In this document: in pieces, positions 1-10,700 of the stretch | How the letters are laid out: every line of letters starts with the position of its first letter | Position numbering within the stretch: position 1 is the first letter of the stretch | NCBI GenBank assembly: GCA_024698045.1 | Contig: JAILRS010000002.1 | Coordinates: forward strand, 1-64,000 | Direction of reading: 5' to 3' | DNA: 64,000 nt | From: Selenomonadaceae bacterium | GTDB taxonomy: Bacteria; Bacillota; Negativicutes; Selenomonadales; Selenomonadaceae | The notes under the pieces: model-generated | Told to the model about the DNA's origin: nothing | The model's database searches: none | The model's input: the letters and a program-made list of their open reading frames with translations, nothing else | Made by a program: the position numbers and the translations under genes

Positions 1-1
1 T

Positions 2-1117
2 AAAGCAACCGTAGTAGACGGCACGACCACCAGTCAAATAGGCACATTGGTTGCGGCAGATGCCAACGGACAAATCGGTTACACGAGAATCACCGCTGTC
101 GGAATAGACGGCAAGACCTCTAACACTTATGATAACCTCGCTTCGGCAGGCATTGCGCCTCTCCCCGATGCAGCCGATACAACTGTAACTACTGCCAGTA
201 TGACTGCTCTTACGAACGACCTTGAAGCAATTTTGGTAGCGGGCGGTTTGGATGCTTCCGAAATCGCAGCCATAGAAGCACGGACTGCTGATTACACGGT
301 GACTTTCAGCGGAACAGCCGGTGCTACTACTGATGATTCGGTAGAGTTAGGTCTGAAGTATATTGACGATACTGCAACTACAAAAGATGCAAACGCAAAG
401 CTTGAATGGACGTACAATGCTACTTCTAAGAGCGGTAGCTGGAAATATAACCTTGCGACCGGTAAAGAAGCAGGCCGAGAGCTGTACAGGAAAGAGGAGA
501 CAGATCTAACGAACAAGGCGGAGGCTCAAGTCTACACGCCGAACAAAGGGGGTGGTCTTGCCCTTGTGGCGACTACCGCCGGTGTGGATAATCAGATTTC
601 CGGCTTGACAATCAACATCACGGATAAAGACGGCAATGTCAGGAAAGATGTTAATTCTGCCCTGGATAAATTTACCGTTTGCCAAGGCGCTGAAAATAAG
701 ACCGGCGATCAAGCGCTTAGTTTCCAGGTCGGCGCAGATTCAAACGTCTCTATCAAAGTTGGTTTAAGCGATATGAGTGCATATGCCTTGGGCTTGAAAG
801 GCATGGATAACAGCAAGTTGAGTGTCGCTACCAAAGATCAGGCGAATGCAGCGATAAACGTAATAGAAAACGCGTTGACGAGAGCACTGGACGAACAGAC
901 AAAAATCGGCGCGATAGAATCGCGACTCGAATACACCAGCTCCAATTTGATTATAGCGCGCGACGACGATCAGGCTTCCGAATCGGTAATTCGCGATGCG
1001 GATATGGCGAAAGAAATGACCAACTACACGAAGAACAACGTATTAGTGCAGACGGCACAGGCAATGCTTGCACACGCCAACCAAAGCGGCGCGGCAGTTC
1101 TGAGCTTGCTCCGGTAA
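2..1117 (+). CDS. Flagellin, C-terminal part (5' end outside window)
   Basis: The reading frame is already open at base 2, so the gene starts to the left of the window and 371 codons are visible. The product is the filament subunit, exported through the flagellar type III system. The last ~70 residues are the flagellin D0/D1 C-terminal helix, with SVIRDADMAKEM and TNYTKNN followed by the usual AQAMLAHANQ and terminal LSLLR. The preceding variable domain contains GVDNQISGLTINI, which recurs in the flagellin downstream. Oddity: where the helix normally reads like the downstream copy's NLMTSIENVRASES, this copy has NLIIARDDDQASES, a more acidic stretch. Family assignment is secure; the N-terminal export half cannot be seen. 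Confidence 0.9.
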   Translation, partial: KATVVDGTTTSQIGTLVAADANGQIGYTRITAVGIDGKTSNTYDNLASAGIAPLPDAADTTVTTASMTALTNDLEAILVAGGLDASEIAAIEARTADYTVTFSGTAGATTDDSVELGLKYIDDTATTKDANAKLEWTYNATSKSGSWKYNLATGKEAGRELYRKEETDLTNKAEAQVYTPNKGGGLALVATTAGVDNQISGLTINITDKDGNVRKDVNSALDKFTVCQGAENKTGDQALSFQVGADSNVSIKVGLSDMSAYALGLKGMDNSKLSVATKDQANAAINVIENALTRALDEQTKIGAIESRLEYTSSNLIIARDDDQASESVIRDADMAKEMTNYTKNNVLVQTAQAMLAHANQSGAAVLSLLR

Positions 1118-1160
1118 TATTGATTTCGTATCACATTAAAGAATATGAGATTGCAATTAT

Positions 1161-1190
1161 AATCGTCGATTTCGGTCGGCGATTTTTTTG
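1161..1190 (+). terminator. Rho-independent terminator after first flagellin
   Basis: The stem AATCGTCG pairs with CGGCGATT (one G-T pair) and is followed directly by seven T. It separates the two flagellin genes, which are therefore probably transcribed separately. A near copy of this hairpin follows the second flagellin. Confidence 0.75.
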
Positions 1191-1259
1191 AAACTTTATC
1201 GGCGGCGAAAATGTTCGGAGAAATTTAGGGAGCAAGTTTAATCAAGGAGGAAAGTCATC

Positions 1260-2990
1260 ATGAGTATGTTCGCCAAAGAAAATTTAAATGCCGTGCATGC
1301 GCTAAATGTATTCAACCAAAACAGTAACGCGATGCAAAACAACATGGTAAAAATATCGACAGGCTCAAAGATAAACGATTCTAAAGACGATGCCGCGAAT
1401 TACGCAATCTCCGAACGAATGAGAATCCGAATTCGTGCACTGGAACAATCGACGCAAAATATACAGAACGATTCAAGTTTAGTAAAGACCGCCGACACTG
1501 CCGTAAACAGTACGATTGAAATTTTGCGTACGCTGAAGGAAAAGGCAATCAACGCCGCCAATGACAGCAACACCGACGCAGACCGCGCGATTATCCAAAA
1601 GGAATTCAATCGGTTTATCGACCAGATTGACGATAACGCCCATGTGCAATTCAACGGCAAATATTTAATCGACGGTTCAAAGAATAACGCGATAATCGAT
1701 ACAAAAACAGTCCTGCTCAATCAAGACTTGGCAATCGAAACATTTGACAAAACCAAATTGACTGATTTAAAAAATCGCGCCGGTAAAAGTCTGGGCATAC
1801 AGGAGACTGATACATTTCAACTGTCGTGGGTGCAGAACGGTCAAAATTATTCCGCTAGCGGCGAAGTTTTGGGCTTGACTCTTTCTTTGATGATGAACTG
1901 TATCAGAAAAGACGAATATGCCGATATCGACGGCGAATTAATAAATACATTTTACAGGGGACAACTCGGCAATAACGGCGGTGTTTGGCTAAGCAGTAAA
2001 GTCAGCGGCGGATATACGACATTTTTTGAAAATCATATTTTGGTTGCCGAAACTCCTGCCGACGGTGAAGAATTTCCGATTTTAGACAAATATATCGGAA
2101 TGTTGGGCAAAACCGCCGATGAAATTGAGGAGTTAAAAGCCGAAGACAGCAGCAATCCGGGTCACGGCGAAACCATAGAAATTTTTGATATCTACAACGA
2201 AGATACGGGAGCATGCTTGTTTTATGTTGCCAATTTAACGGATAGTGTTTTGCCTTCCATGGATTCCGCGGAGGGATATGTTACATGGGATATAGAAAAC
2301 AGTAAGTGGATATTCACTGCCGGTTCCAATACCGATAAGGCCGGTACATTGCTATACTTCATTACCGCGGATCCGTTGATTTTGGATAAATTTGAGGACG
2401 AAGTATATACATTCAACAATCAAGAGGGAATAGGATTTGCCTCAAAAATAGGAGGCGTAGACAATCAAATTTCCGGTTTGACGATAAACATTGTAGATAA
2501 AGACGGCAATGACAGAAAAACCGCCAATGCCGCGTTGAATCAGTTTAAACAATTTCAACGGGCGGAAAATGCAACGGGCGATTGTTCGCTGAATTTCCAA
2601 ACAGGTTCGGAAGCGAATCAGTCAATCAAGTTAGGCTTAACGGATATGCGCACCTATGCACTCGGCTTGACGGGTAGGCAAGATAAAAAATTAAATATCG
2701 AAACGAAGGAAACCGCCAATGCCGCAATAAATGTCATAGAGAATGCATTGACGAAGGCACTGGATCAACAGACGGCATTGGGCGCGGTTGAATCACGATT
2801 GGAACATAATTTGACTAATTTGATGACGTCAATCGAAAATGTACGGGCTTCCGAATCGGTAATCCGTGATGCCGATATGGCGAAGGAAATGACGAGCTAC
2901 ACGAAGAACAAAGTATTACTGCATGCGTCACAAGTAATGCTTGCTCATGCCAATCAAAACGGCGCGGCTGTTCTTGCCTTACTAAGATAA
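1260..2990 (+). CDS. Flagellin, full length
   Basis: Filament subunit of 576 residues, longer than a minimal flagellin (~270) because of a large central variable domain. Both conserved ends are present. The N-terminal D0/D1 helix has NNMVKISTGSKIND and DDAANYAISERMR, and the C-terminal helix has ASESVIRDADMAKEM and LLHASQVMLAHANQ. A consensus AAGGAGG lies 10 bases before the ATG at 1260. The last ~180 residues match the upstream flagellin closely (GVDNQISGLTINI, SIKLGLTDMRTYALGL), so the pair arose by duplication while the central domains diverged. Such pairs allow mixed filaments or antigenic variation, but that is inference. No convincing sigma-28 promoter was seen upstream. Confidence 0.93.
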   Translation: MSMFAKENLNAVHALNVFNQNSNAMQNNMVKISTGSKINDSKDDAANYAISERMRIRIRALEQSTQNIQNDSSLVKTADTAVNSTIEILRTLKEKAINAANDSNTDADRAIIQKEFNRFIDQIDDNAHVQFNGKYLIDGSKNNAIIDTKTVLLNQDLAIETFDKTKLTDLKNRAGKSLGIQETDTFQLSWVQNGQNYSASGEVLGLTLSLMMNCIRKDEYADIDGELINTFYRGQLGNNGGVWLSSKVSGGYTTFFENHILVAETPADGEEFPILDKYIGMLGKTADEIEELKAEDSSNPGHGETIEIFDIYNEDTGACLFYVANLTDSVLPSMDSAEGYVTWDIENSKWIFTAGSNTDKAGTLLYFITADPLILDKFEDEVYTFNNQEGIGFASKIGGVDNQISGLTINIVDKDGNDRKTANAALNQFKQFQRAENATGDCSLNFQTGSEANQSIKLGLTDMRTYALGLTGRQDKKLNIETKETANAAINVIENALTKALDQQTALGAVESRLEHNLTNLMTSIENVRASESVIRDADMAKEMTSYTKNKVLLHASQVMLAHANQNGAAVLALLR

Positions 2991-3024
2991 AATTAATCGC
3001 GTCATCAACGGCGCAAACTATATC

Positions 3025-3054
3025 AAATCGTCGGCTACGGTCGGCGATTTTTTA
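3025..3054 (+). terminator. Rho-independent terminator after second flagellin
   Basis: AAATCGTCG pairs with CGGCGATTT around a short loop and is followed by six T. It resembles the hairpin at 1161-1190, consistent with duplication of the whole flagellin unit. Confidence 0.75.
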
Positions 3055-3104
3055 TTGTCGATAACATCAACGTCTTAAGTCTGGTAAAAGCAAGTGTAAT
3101 TTGA

Positions 3105-3110
3105 TATAAT
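3105..3110 (+). promoter_or_regulatory. -10 box for the DUF2232-gdpP operon
   Basis: A perfect TATAAT lies 29 bases before the likely start codon at 3139. The -35 region is weak (GGTAAA at 17 bases' spacing). The hexamer overlaps an ATG at 3109, which argues against 3109 as the translation start. Confidence 0.5.
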
Positions 3111-3138
3111 GCCACAAATTTTTAAACGGAGGAAAGTA

Positions 3139-4098
3139 ATGGGAAAAAGTATAACGCCGACGGTAGAGGGCGGCTTATTGGTTGCGATAACGGTAATTCT
3201 CAGCATGATATCGATTTACATTCCGGTATTCGGTGTGCTGATACAATTTTTCTGCGCAGTACCGTTGGCGGTGCTCACGGCGCGACAGGGCAAAGGCAAG
3301 GGCTTTTTAGCGTTAACGGTCACGATGATTTTATTGATGATGTTGATGGGACCTGTAACCGCGTTAAAAATAACCTTGGTGTTCAATTTGAGCGGCGTGG
3401 TGTTGGGTTGGTGTCTGTACGAAAAATACGGCGCAGTCAGGACATTTATATCGACATTGATGGTGTCTTTCGCTGCGGAAGTTTTATTACTGATGTTGCT
3501 GTTCGTATTAATGGACGTGAATTTTATAGAAATGCAGAAGGAAATGTTGCGCGAATCGTTTCAAGAATCATTTCAGATGTATGAGAGCATGGGAGTTGAA
3601 CAGGCGCGAATAGCCGAGGCACAATCACAAGTAGAACCGTTATTGAAAGTGATAGCGATATTAATGCCCGTGTTAATATTTATATCGTCGTTGGTGTTTG
3701 TAATTTTCCAATGGCTTGCGACAAAAATGATTTTCAGGAAATTGCAAATGTCTTTCCCGATATTTCCGCCGTTCGCCGCATGGAAATTTCCGGTGGCATT
3801 CATGTATATGGCGGTAGTGGGCGGTCTCGGAATGTATTGGGGATCTACTCGCGGTTGGGTCGGCATCTACGAAATAGCAATGAATATAACTTTGATTGCG
3901 CTTTTGGTCGGTTTGATACAGGGCTTTGCGTTGTTATCGTATGTGTTTAACCGTTATAACGTGTCGAAATTTGTTCGGTGGTTGTTGTACGTGTTAATAA
4001 TTTTAAACATGTTGTTCCTGCAAATCGTGGCGGTAACGGGTTTGGTTGATATGCTCTTCGATTACAGGAAACGACTGTTAAAGCGAGGAGGGGATTAA
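3139..4098 (+). CDS. DUF2232 (YybS-like) polytopic membrane protein
   Basis: A 319-residue, very hydrophobic protein with about eight membrane segments, including an N-terminal pair and a cluster near its end. The start is placed at ATG 3139, preceded by CGGAGGAAAG. An in-frame ATG 30 bases upstream lies in the -10 box. Families of this type sit directly before gdpP in many Firmicutes, as here: the stop TAA at 4096-4098 is followed immediately by the GTG of gdpP, so the two are translationally coupled. The biochemical role is not established. A link to c-di-AMP signalling or the envelope is inferred only from this conserved neighbourhood. Confidence 0.8.
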   Translation: MGKSITPTVEGGLLVAITVILSMISIYIPVFGVLIQFFCAVPLAVLTARQGKGKGFLALTVTMILLMMLMGPVTALKITLVFNLSGVVLGWCLYEKYGAVRTFISTLMVSFAAEVLLLMLLFVLMDVNFIEMQKEMLRESFQESFQMYESMGVEQARIAEAQSQVEPLLKVIAILMPVLIFISSLVFVIFQWLATKMIFRKLQMSFPIFPPFAAWKFPVAFMYMAVVGGLGMYWGSTRGWVGIYEIAMNITLIALLVGLIQGFALLSYVFNRYNVSKFVRWLLYVLIILNMLFLQIVAVTGLVDMLFDYRKRLLKRGGD

Positions 4099-6153
4099 GT
4101 GCCGAGAAATTTATCTGCTTGGCCTGACGTATTAATTAATTTGGCAGTCATACTGGTATTGGTAGTGATAATAAGTCAATACAATTTAATCTTGGGCTCG
4201 ACGGGCTTTTTGGTATGTGCCTTGTTGTATTTTTTCGCACGAGAACGACGCAAGTATCACGAAAAAAAATTCAAAGAGTACTCCGAAAACGTAATAGGCA
4301 ATTTCAACGACATGATGTATTACGCGATGACAAAATTGCCGGAGGGAATAATAGTTGCGGATGGTAACGGACAATTACAGTGGTGTAATTCTGTCATGCA
4401 GGATTTTGCCGAAGTTGTACCGCAACAGGGTATGGACGTAGAAGATTTTTGGGAGGGACTTTTACCGCAAGAAATATTATCGCCGCCCGAAGGTAACGAA
4501 GAAAAATCCGTCGAAGGCGAATATAAAGTAAAATCACTGCGGCATAAGAAAGACGATAACGGCGAAGTCACGGAATTTTATCGCTACTTCAAAGTGCAAT
4601 ACAAATATCTGCAGGTCAACGAAGATTATGAGCGAATGATAGTCTTGTTTGCACGAGAAATTACGCCGTTTGAAGATTTAAAGATAGAATATAAAAACAG
4701 TCGCACGGCATTTATTTACGCGGCAATAGACAATTACGATGAAATAACTCAAGGTTTGAGCGAGGCTGAAAAAACTTCGCTCTTGTTATCGATAAGCCAA
4801 ATATTGGATTCATGGGTAGCGTCGTTATCGGGTTTTATGCGCAGAGTTGCAAGCGATTTGTATTTGATACTTTTGGAACGCAGAGCATTGGAAAAGGCAA
4901 TCGAGGAAAAATTTATCGTGCTGGATAAAATTCGTCAGATAACCAACAAAAATCAAATACAAGTCACACTGTCGATGGGCGCGGCGGTTGCCGAAAATTC
5001 TTCCGCCGAACAATCAATGAGAGAACTTGTAGAAAAAGCGCAATCGGGTCTTCAATTGGCATTGGGACGCGGCGGAGATCAAGTCACGGTAAATATAAAC
5101 AATAAGACGCAATTTTTTGGCGGACGGGCTAAAGCAGTTGAAAAAAATACGCGCGTCAAAGCAAGAGTAATGTCGCATTCGATTCGCGATATGATGGAAG
5201 CCGCCGACGAAATTTTTATCATGGGTCACACCCGTGAAGATTATGACGCATTCGGGGCGGCAGTTGGTATCGCACTCATGGCCAAGAACCTTAATAAACC
5301 CGTTCACATAGTCGTCAGCAATTGGCTCGACAGTGTCGAAAAAATGTTAGAGATGTTAAACAAAGATGAGTACTATAAAGATATCATTATCGACGTCAAC
5401 ACATTAACTGTATCAACCGCGTTAAATCCGCTGCTGATTGTCGTTGATACTTTCATTCCGCATCTGGTTGCCGCGCCCGTACTCTTGGAACGCATCAAGA
5501 AAATAATAGTGATAGATCATCATCGCAGGAGTGAGAACACGATAAAAAATCCGGTGATAAGTTATTTAGAACCGGGCTCAAGTTCCACTTGCGAAATGGT
5601 CACGGAACTTTTGATGTACTTCGACGACAAGATGAATATCGGAAAGACAGTTGCCACGGCGGTTTATTCGGGCATAGTTGTCGACACGAAAAATTTCACG
5701 ATTCAAACCGGTACGAGGACTTTTGAGGCGGCGGCATATCTCAGACGCAGGGGCGCCGATCCCGTACTTGTCAACAATCTTTTCAAATCCGATTACGAAA
5801 CTACAATTTCTTTGGCGAAAGCGAAAACACAATCCGAATATTACGAGGGTGGTTTGGTTGTTTCGTATATCGAAAAAATTATCCCGAACGTACAAGTGAT
5901 AGCAGGACAGGCAGCCGATTCGTTGCTTAGAGTCGAGGGCGTTCGCATGACTATCGTTCTATTCCAAATGAATCCCGATACCGTCGGAATCAGCGCGAGA
6001 TCTACGGGCGATTTAAATGTTCAAGTCATCATGGAAAAATTCGGCGGCGGCGGTCATCAAAATGTTGCCGGAGCTCAAGTTAAAAACATTGACATTATCG
6101 ACTTGAAAAATTCCGTGGTGGACGCGGCAAGAGATTATATGTCAAACAGTTAA
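4099..6153 (+). CDS. gdpP: Cyclic-di-AMP phosphodiesterase, GdpP family
   Basis: Hydrolyses c-di-AMP to linear pApA. The 684 residues show the family order: two N-terminal membrane helices, a PAS-like segment, a degenerate GGDEF domain, then DHH and DHHA1 catalytic domains. Visible catalytic signatures are GHTREDYDA near residue 374 (the DxD metal site), VIDHHRR near 473 (the DHH motif) and GGGGHQNVAGA near 649 (DHHA1). The start is GTG 4099, with GAGGAGGGG just upstream inside the DUF2232 gene. In many Firmicutes rplI and dnaB/dnaC follow gdpP; here a GT-C-like membrane protein follows instead. Confidence 0.93.
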   Translation: MPRNLSAWPDVLINLAVILVLVVIISQYNLILGSTGFLVCALLYFFARERRKYHEKKFKEYSENVIGNFNDMMYYAMTKLPEGIIVADGNGQLQWCNSVMQDFAEVVPQQGMDVEDFWEGLLPQEILSPPEGNEEKSVEGEYKVKSLRHKKDDNGEVTEFYRYFKVQYKYLQVNEDYERMIVLFAREITPFEDLKIEYKNSRTAFIYAAIDNYDEITQGLSEAEKTSLLLSISQILDSWVASLSGFMRRVASDLYLILLERRALEKAIEEKFIVLDKIRQITNKNQIQVTLSMGAAVAENSSAEQSMRELVEKAQSGLQLALGRGGDQVTVNINNKTQFFGGRAKAVEKNTRVKARVMSHSIRDMMEAADEIFIMGHTREDYDAFGAAVGIALMAKNLNKPVHIVVSNWLDSVEKMLEMLNKDEYYKDIIIDVNTLTVSTALNPLLIVVDTFIPHLVAAPVLLERIKKIIVIDHHRRSENTIKNPVISYLEPGSSSTCEMVTELLMYFDDKMNIGKTVATAVYSGIVVDTKNFTIQTGTRTFEAAAYLRRRGADPVLVNNLFKSDYETTISLAKAKTQSEYYEGGLVVSYIEKIIPNVQVIAGQAADSLLRVEGVRMTIVLFQMNPDTVGISARSTGDLNVQVIMEKFGGGGHQNVAGAQVKNIDIIDLKNSVVDAARDYMSNS

Positions 6154-6210
6154 AAATTTTTATATTGTTGAGCGGTTGATTTAATCGCGTTAATTGAGAT
6201 AAGGAGAACC

Positions 6211-7677
6211 ATGAAAAATTATTTTGGAATTGTGACGGGCACGCTGATTTTCTTGGCGATGTTCGTCTTTTTTTCGCAGATACATCCGATTGTTTTGTTT
6301 GACGGCGATGATTGGAATGTCATATCTGATGCGCGTGTAGGTCTGCCGAAATGGGGCGGCTGGAATCCCACAAAGGTTTTGCCCGAAACTTTTTTCCCGA
6401 TATGCGGATATATTTCCGCCTACGTCGTCATGCCGATTATCGGCGATTATCTTTCCTCTTTCACTATAACCGCCGCGCTTATCGTTGCCGCTTTTATCAC
6501 TGCTTACGTCATGATGTTTATTTTCTTCGTCGAAAAAGTTTTGAAGACCGATAATTTATCTGCCGTACTTTTAGGCGCGCTTTTCCTACTGTTACACTTC
6601 GCCGTCTTCCTTCAACACAATACGCAGGATAATTTGTATTTGTTTCATACAACCGACGCCGATTGTTACTTCAACTACATTTTGCCGAATATGCTTAACG
6701 CGGCTTTGGTCTTGCTGATTATCCGTGTCGATATCACCGACAAAATTTTTAATCGCGTCAATCTGCGCAGTGTTGGATTATTTTTCGCGCTGTACTTGGC
6801 GATTTTCTCGAGCGTCCTGTCATCATGTATTCTTGCGATTTTTATTTTCGCCGAATTGGTTGACAGATTCGATATGAAAAATTTTTCCTTCCCGAAATTT
6901 TTTGCGCAGAATCGTACGCTTTTTGTCATAGAAATTTTTTGGCTGATAAGTTTGCTTTTCGAGATGAACGGCGGCAGAGCAAAATCGATGGCACACGAAG
7001 AAAGTTTTATCGGGCTTGTGGCAAGTTCGGCGGCGACGGTTTTACATTCACTCCTGTTTGAAAATCGCGGTGCGGCTCTGCTTATCTTCGCAGCGGTCAC
7101 AATCGTTTACATCTTCGTAAAATATCGCGACGACAAAGATTTATCGGCACTGCGCAGCGTCGTCAAAAAATTCCTGGTATGTCTGCCGCTATGGACGATT
7201 TACATAATTTTGGTCGCGGCGAAAACCGATTCGACTTACGCATTGCGCCCCGATGTTCAATTCGGATTCTTCTTCTTTGTTTTCGTCTTATTCTTTACGG
7301 CATTCGCCTTTTGGCTGAAAAAATTCCCGCGCGTGACTTTCATATTGCCGATATTGGCATTTGCTTTGTTAACGTGGATTTTCAGCGGTAAGCGTACTTT
7401 GTGCCCGTCGACATTTAATCACGTACCGGAAAAAGTTTGCGTTCAGGTAAGTCAACACATAATCGACCAAATAGTAGCGGCGGACGCGGCAGGATTAACC
7501 GAAGTAACAATAACCGTACCCAAAGGCGATGATACCGACAATTGGCCTCATCCCCTTTACATGGGCAAAAATATTTCGCGTACTCTTCACGCACACGGAA
7601 TCATTTCCCGTAGGATTGATGTTACAGTCGTGCCCGATATCACTTTGAATGAAAAATTTAATCTCCCGACTAAATAA
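6211..7677 (+). CDS. Polytopic membrane protein, possible GT-C type glycosyltransferase
   Basis: A 488-residue protein with roughly ten membrane segments and a hydrophilic C-terminal tail of about 90 residues. The first extracytoplasmic loop begins with FDGDDWN; an acidic pair at this place is typical of GT-C fold sugar transferases that use polyprenyl-linked donors. That is the only functional hint. The start ATG 6211 has AAGGAGAACC upstream. It follows gdpP by 57 bases and could be in its transcript. No clear relative could be named, so the role (envelope sugar transfer) is a guess. Alternatives are an unassigned integral membrane protein or a flippase. Confidence 0.5.
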   Translation: MKNYFGIVTGTLIFLAMFVFFSQIHPIVLFDGDDWNVISDARVGLPKWGGWNPTKVLPETFFPICGYISAYVVMPIIGDYLSSFTITAALIVAAFITAYVMMFIFFVEKVLKTDNLSAVLLGALFLLLHFAVFLQHNTQDNLYLFHTTDADCYFNYILPNMLNAALVLLIIRVDITDKIFNRVNLRSVGLFFALYLAIFSSVLSSCILAIFIFAELVDRFDMKNFSFPKFFAQNRTLFVIEIFWLISLLFEMNGGRAKSMAHEESFIGLVASSAATVLHSLLFENRGAALLIFAAVTIVYIFVKYRDDKDLSALRSVVKKFLVCLPLWTIYIILVAAKTDSTYALRPDVQFGFFFFVFVLFFTAFAFWLKKFPRVTFILPILAFALLTWIFSGKRTLCPSTFNHVPEKVCVQVSQHIIDQIVAADAAGLTEVTITVPKGDDTDNWPHPLYMGKNISRTLHAHGIISRRIDVTVVPDITLNEKFNLPTK

Positions 7678-7716
7678 ACCACCGAAAATTTTTCTGCACA
7701 AACTTTTAATACCTGT

Positions 7717-7722
7717 TATAAT
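7717..7722 (+). promoter_or_regulatory. -10 box of the hybrid kinase gene
   Basis: A perfect TATAAT lies 48 bases before ATG 7771. The matching -35 is poor (TCTGCA at 18 bases' spacing), so this may be a weak or activator-dependent promoter. Confidence 0.45.
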
Positions 7723-7770
7723 GAACGCCGAAATTTGCAACAGACTTTTTCAGTAGAGAGGAAAATTTTT

Positions 7771-10700
7771 ATGTATAGTTCATTGCCGTTCGATACGACT
7801 AAATTTGACGAACTGCCGATTAGTATAATAATTTGCCAGCCCGTTTTTAATGCGGACGGTTCAGCTAAAGATTATCGTATTGTTTTCGGTAATGAGCAGT
7901 TTGCCAACCAATGGAACACTTTGGGGAAAAATTCCGATTTCCGTGGCGAACTCGTCAACGACAATTTACCGCAGAATAAATTTATATCCACACCGCTCAA
8001 TAATTTGCCCAAGCCTTATGTCGGATTTATTTTGACCGATACAACCGAATACAATAGGCAAAACGCCAAAGATAATTTTCTTCGTATGGCAAGACATGCC
8101 GAGGGTGCGCGCCTACTCATTCGGGAGGAAAGTAACGGAAAATTTTCGGTTGTCTTCGTATCGAAAATGTTCGCCCAAATGGTTCAGTGCAACCTTAACG
8201 ACGCAAAGAGAGCTTTCGAGCAAAACGGTATAATCGCGTTCGCTCATCCCGATGACAGACTCTCTTTGAAGCGTATGTTGCGCCGACGTATTTCCGAAGA
8301 GGGTACCAAAGATTTGACTGTCCGCTATATGACTGCGCACGGAGAAATGATTTGGTGTAATATCACTTTCACTTTCATTGACGAATTCAACGAACACTAT
8401 ATATACTGCACATTCTTTGATGTCACTTCTCTCAAAGTTTATGCGCAGCGTTTGCAATCGACTTACATGGCAATCGGCGATAATTTTTACCGCGCAAACG
8501 ATAGGACATTGACAATGTTCCGCGCTAATTTGACACGTAATAAAGTCGAGGACGTACAAGGTAAAGATATGTTCGGTACCGATTCGGTTATTCGTCCGTA
8601 TTCCGAATTGATTAACTTACGCGCAATGAATTACCCAATCGAAGAGGAACGTAAAAAATTTCTCGACACTTTCGATATAGATAACATCAAGACAAAATTC
8701 CATCGCGGCGAAACTACTTTATCTATGTATCTCTTTTCGCGCCGCAAAGACGGTCACTATTGTTACGTGCAATATCGCGCGGTCTTCACTCGTCATCCTA
8801 TCAGCAGCGAAATTATTATCTTCGTTTCCGAACAGGAAGCCGGCAAGGAAAAAGTTGAAGGCGCGTTGTTGGAAAAAATTTTGGCGCGTCAATTCGATAT
8901 GGTCGCTTACCTTTCCAATGATAAATATAGCGTGGTTGTCGGCGACGCCTCTCTTATCGTCAAGGGCTCCATCTTTCCGCAGACACGCGAAGGTTATTAC
9001 GATGAATATTTGAAAAATCAAGTTATCCCCGTTTTGGAAGGCGACGATACCGCAAAGAAAAATTATACCGATGCGCTCAATTTATCCACAATCAAAAATC
9101 AGTTGAAAACTTCCGAACCGTATGTAGTCAATATCGCAATCAAAATCAATGACGAAATTTTTTACAAGCGACTCGATTTTTATCTGATAGATTCTCGCGC
9201 AGATTTTATTATCGTACTCAAAAGCGATACCACCGAAATTCAAGAAAAACAAATTCAACAGAATAACCGACTCAAAGATGCTTTGACTGTCGCAAAACAG
9301 GCGAATGTAGCAAAGACCGCTTTCCTTTCGCGTATGAGTCATGAAATTCGTACGCCTATGAATGCTATCATCGGTCTCGATAATATCGCCCTACACGATA
9401 AAGATTTGACACCTACAATCAGAAGTTACCTCGAAAAAATCGGTACAAGTGCTCGTTACCTCCTGTCAATCATCAACGATATTTTGGATATGAGTCGAAT
9501 CGAAAGCGGACGTATGACTTTCCGTAACGAAGAATTTTCCTTCACGTCCTTTGTTTATCAGATTAACACCTTGATTGAAGAACAGTGCAAAGATAAGGGC
9601 TTGACTTACATATGCGACGTCAAGAAAAATATCGGGAAATATTATATCGGCGATGATACCAAACTTGAGCAGGTCTTGATAAATATTCTGGGCAATGCCG
9701 TCAAGTTCACGGACGAAGGCGGAAGTATCACGCTAACGATAGAATGTACTGCGCAGTATGACGGACAATCTAATTTCAAATTCACCGTCGCCGATACGGG
9801 CGTAGGTATGAGCAAGGATTATTTGCCGCATATTTTCGAGCCCTTTAGTCAAGAAGATGATACTACTACTTCAAAATACGGCGGTTCGGGTCTCGGGCTC
9901 GCCATCACTAAAAATATTATCCAAATGATGAACGGATCTATTTCCGTCGATTCCGAAAAGGGTGTCGGTACAACTTTCACGATTAATGTACCGCTCAAAG
10001 ATTCCGCCCGTAGTGAGAGCGAAGACGAAAATCAGATGCGACCTCAAGATTTTTCCGTACTGATTATCGACGACGAATTACTCGCAAGAGAACACGCCAA
10101 ATCAGTTCTCGAGGAAGTCGGAATCGCATCGGATGTCTGCGCAAGCGGTAAAGAGGCAATCGATTTAATAAAACTCCACCACGCACGCCGCGAAGACTAT
10201 AATTTGATTTTGGTTGATTGGCTCATGCCCGAAATGGACGGCATTGAAGTCACTAAGGCAATTAGGGAAATTTTAGGCGAAGAAACTGCCGTCGTCGTCC
10301 TCACCGCTTATGATTGGTTTGAAGTCGAGGAGGAGGCAATTAAAGCCGGCGTAGATACCTTCATGACAAAACCTCTTGCCTCGACAAATGCACTCTATGA
10401 ATTTCAACAGGCATTCAATCGTAAGCGGCAAATCTTACCCGAAAAGAAAGTCGTCGAATTGGAGGGGCGCAAAGTTCTTGTCGCCGAAGATATGCCCGTC
10501 AATGCCGAAATTATCATGATGATTTTGGAAATGCGCGGTGTCATTTCGGATCACGCCGAAAACGGTAAACTTACAGTCGAAAAATTCGCCGCCTCCCCGG
10601 CAGGTTTCTATGACGCAATTTTGATGGATATCCGTATGCCTGTCATGGACGGTCTTCAAGCTACCGCCGCTATTCGTGCCCTTAATCATCCCGACGCGAA

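Noticed and set aside
1120..1260. Sigma-28 flagellar promoter before the second flagellin
   Set aside because: No TAAA-N15-GCCGATAA-like pair could be found in either the 1120-1260 or the 42955-43243 gap.
3109..3138. Start of the DUF2232 gene at ATG 3109
   Set aside because: That codon lies in the TATAAT box and has no ribosome site; ATG 3139 does.
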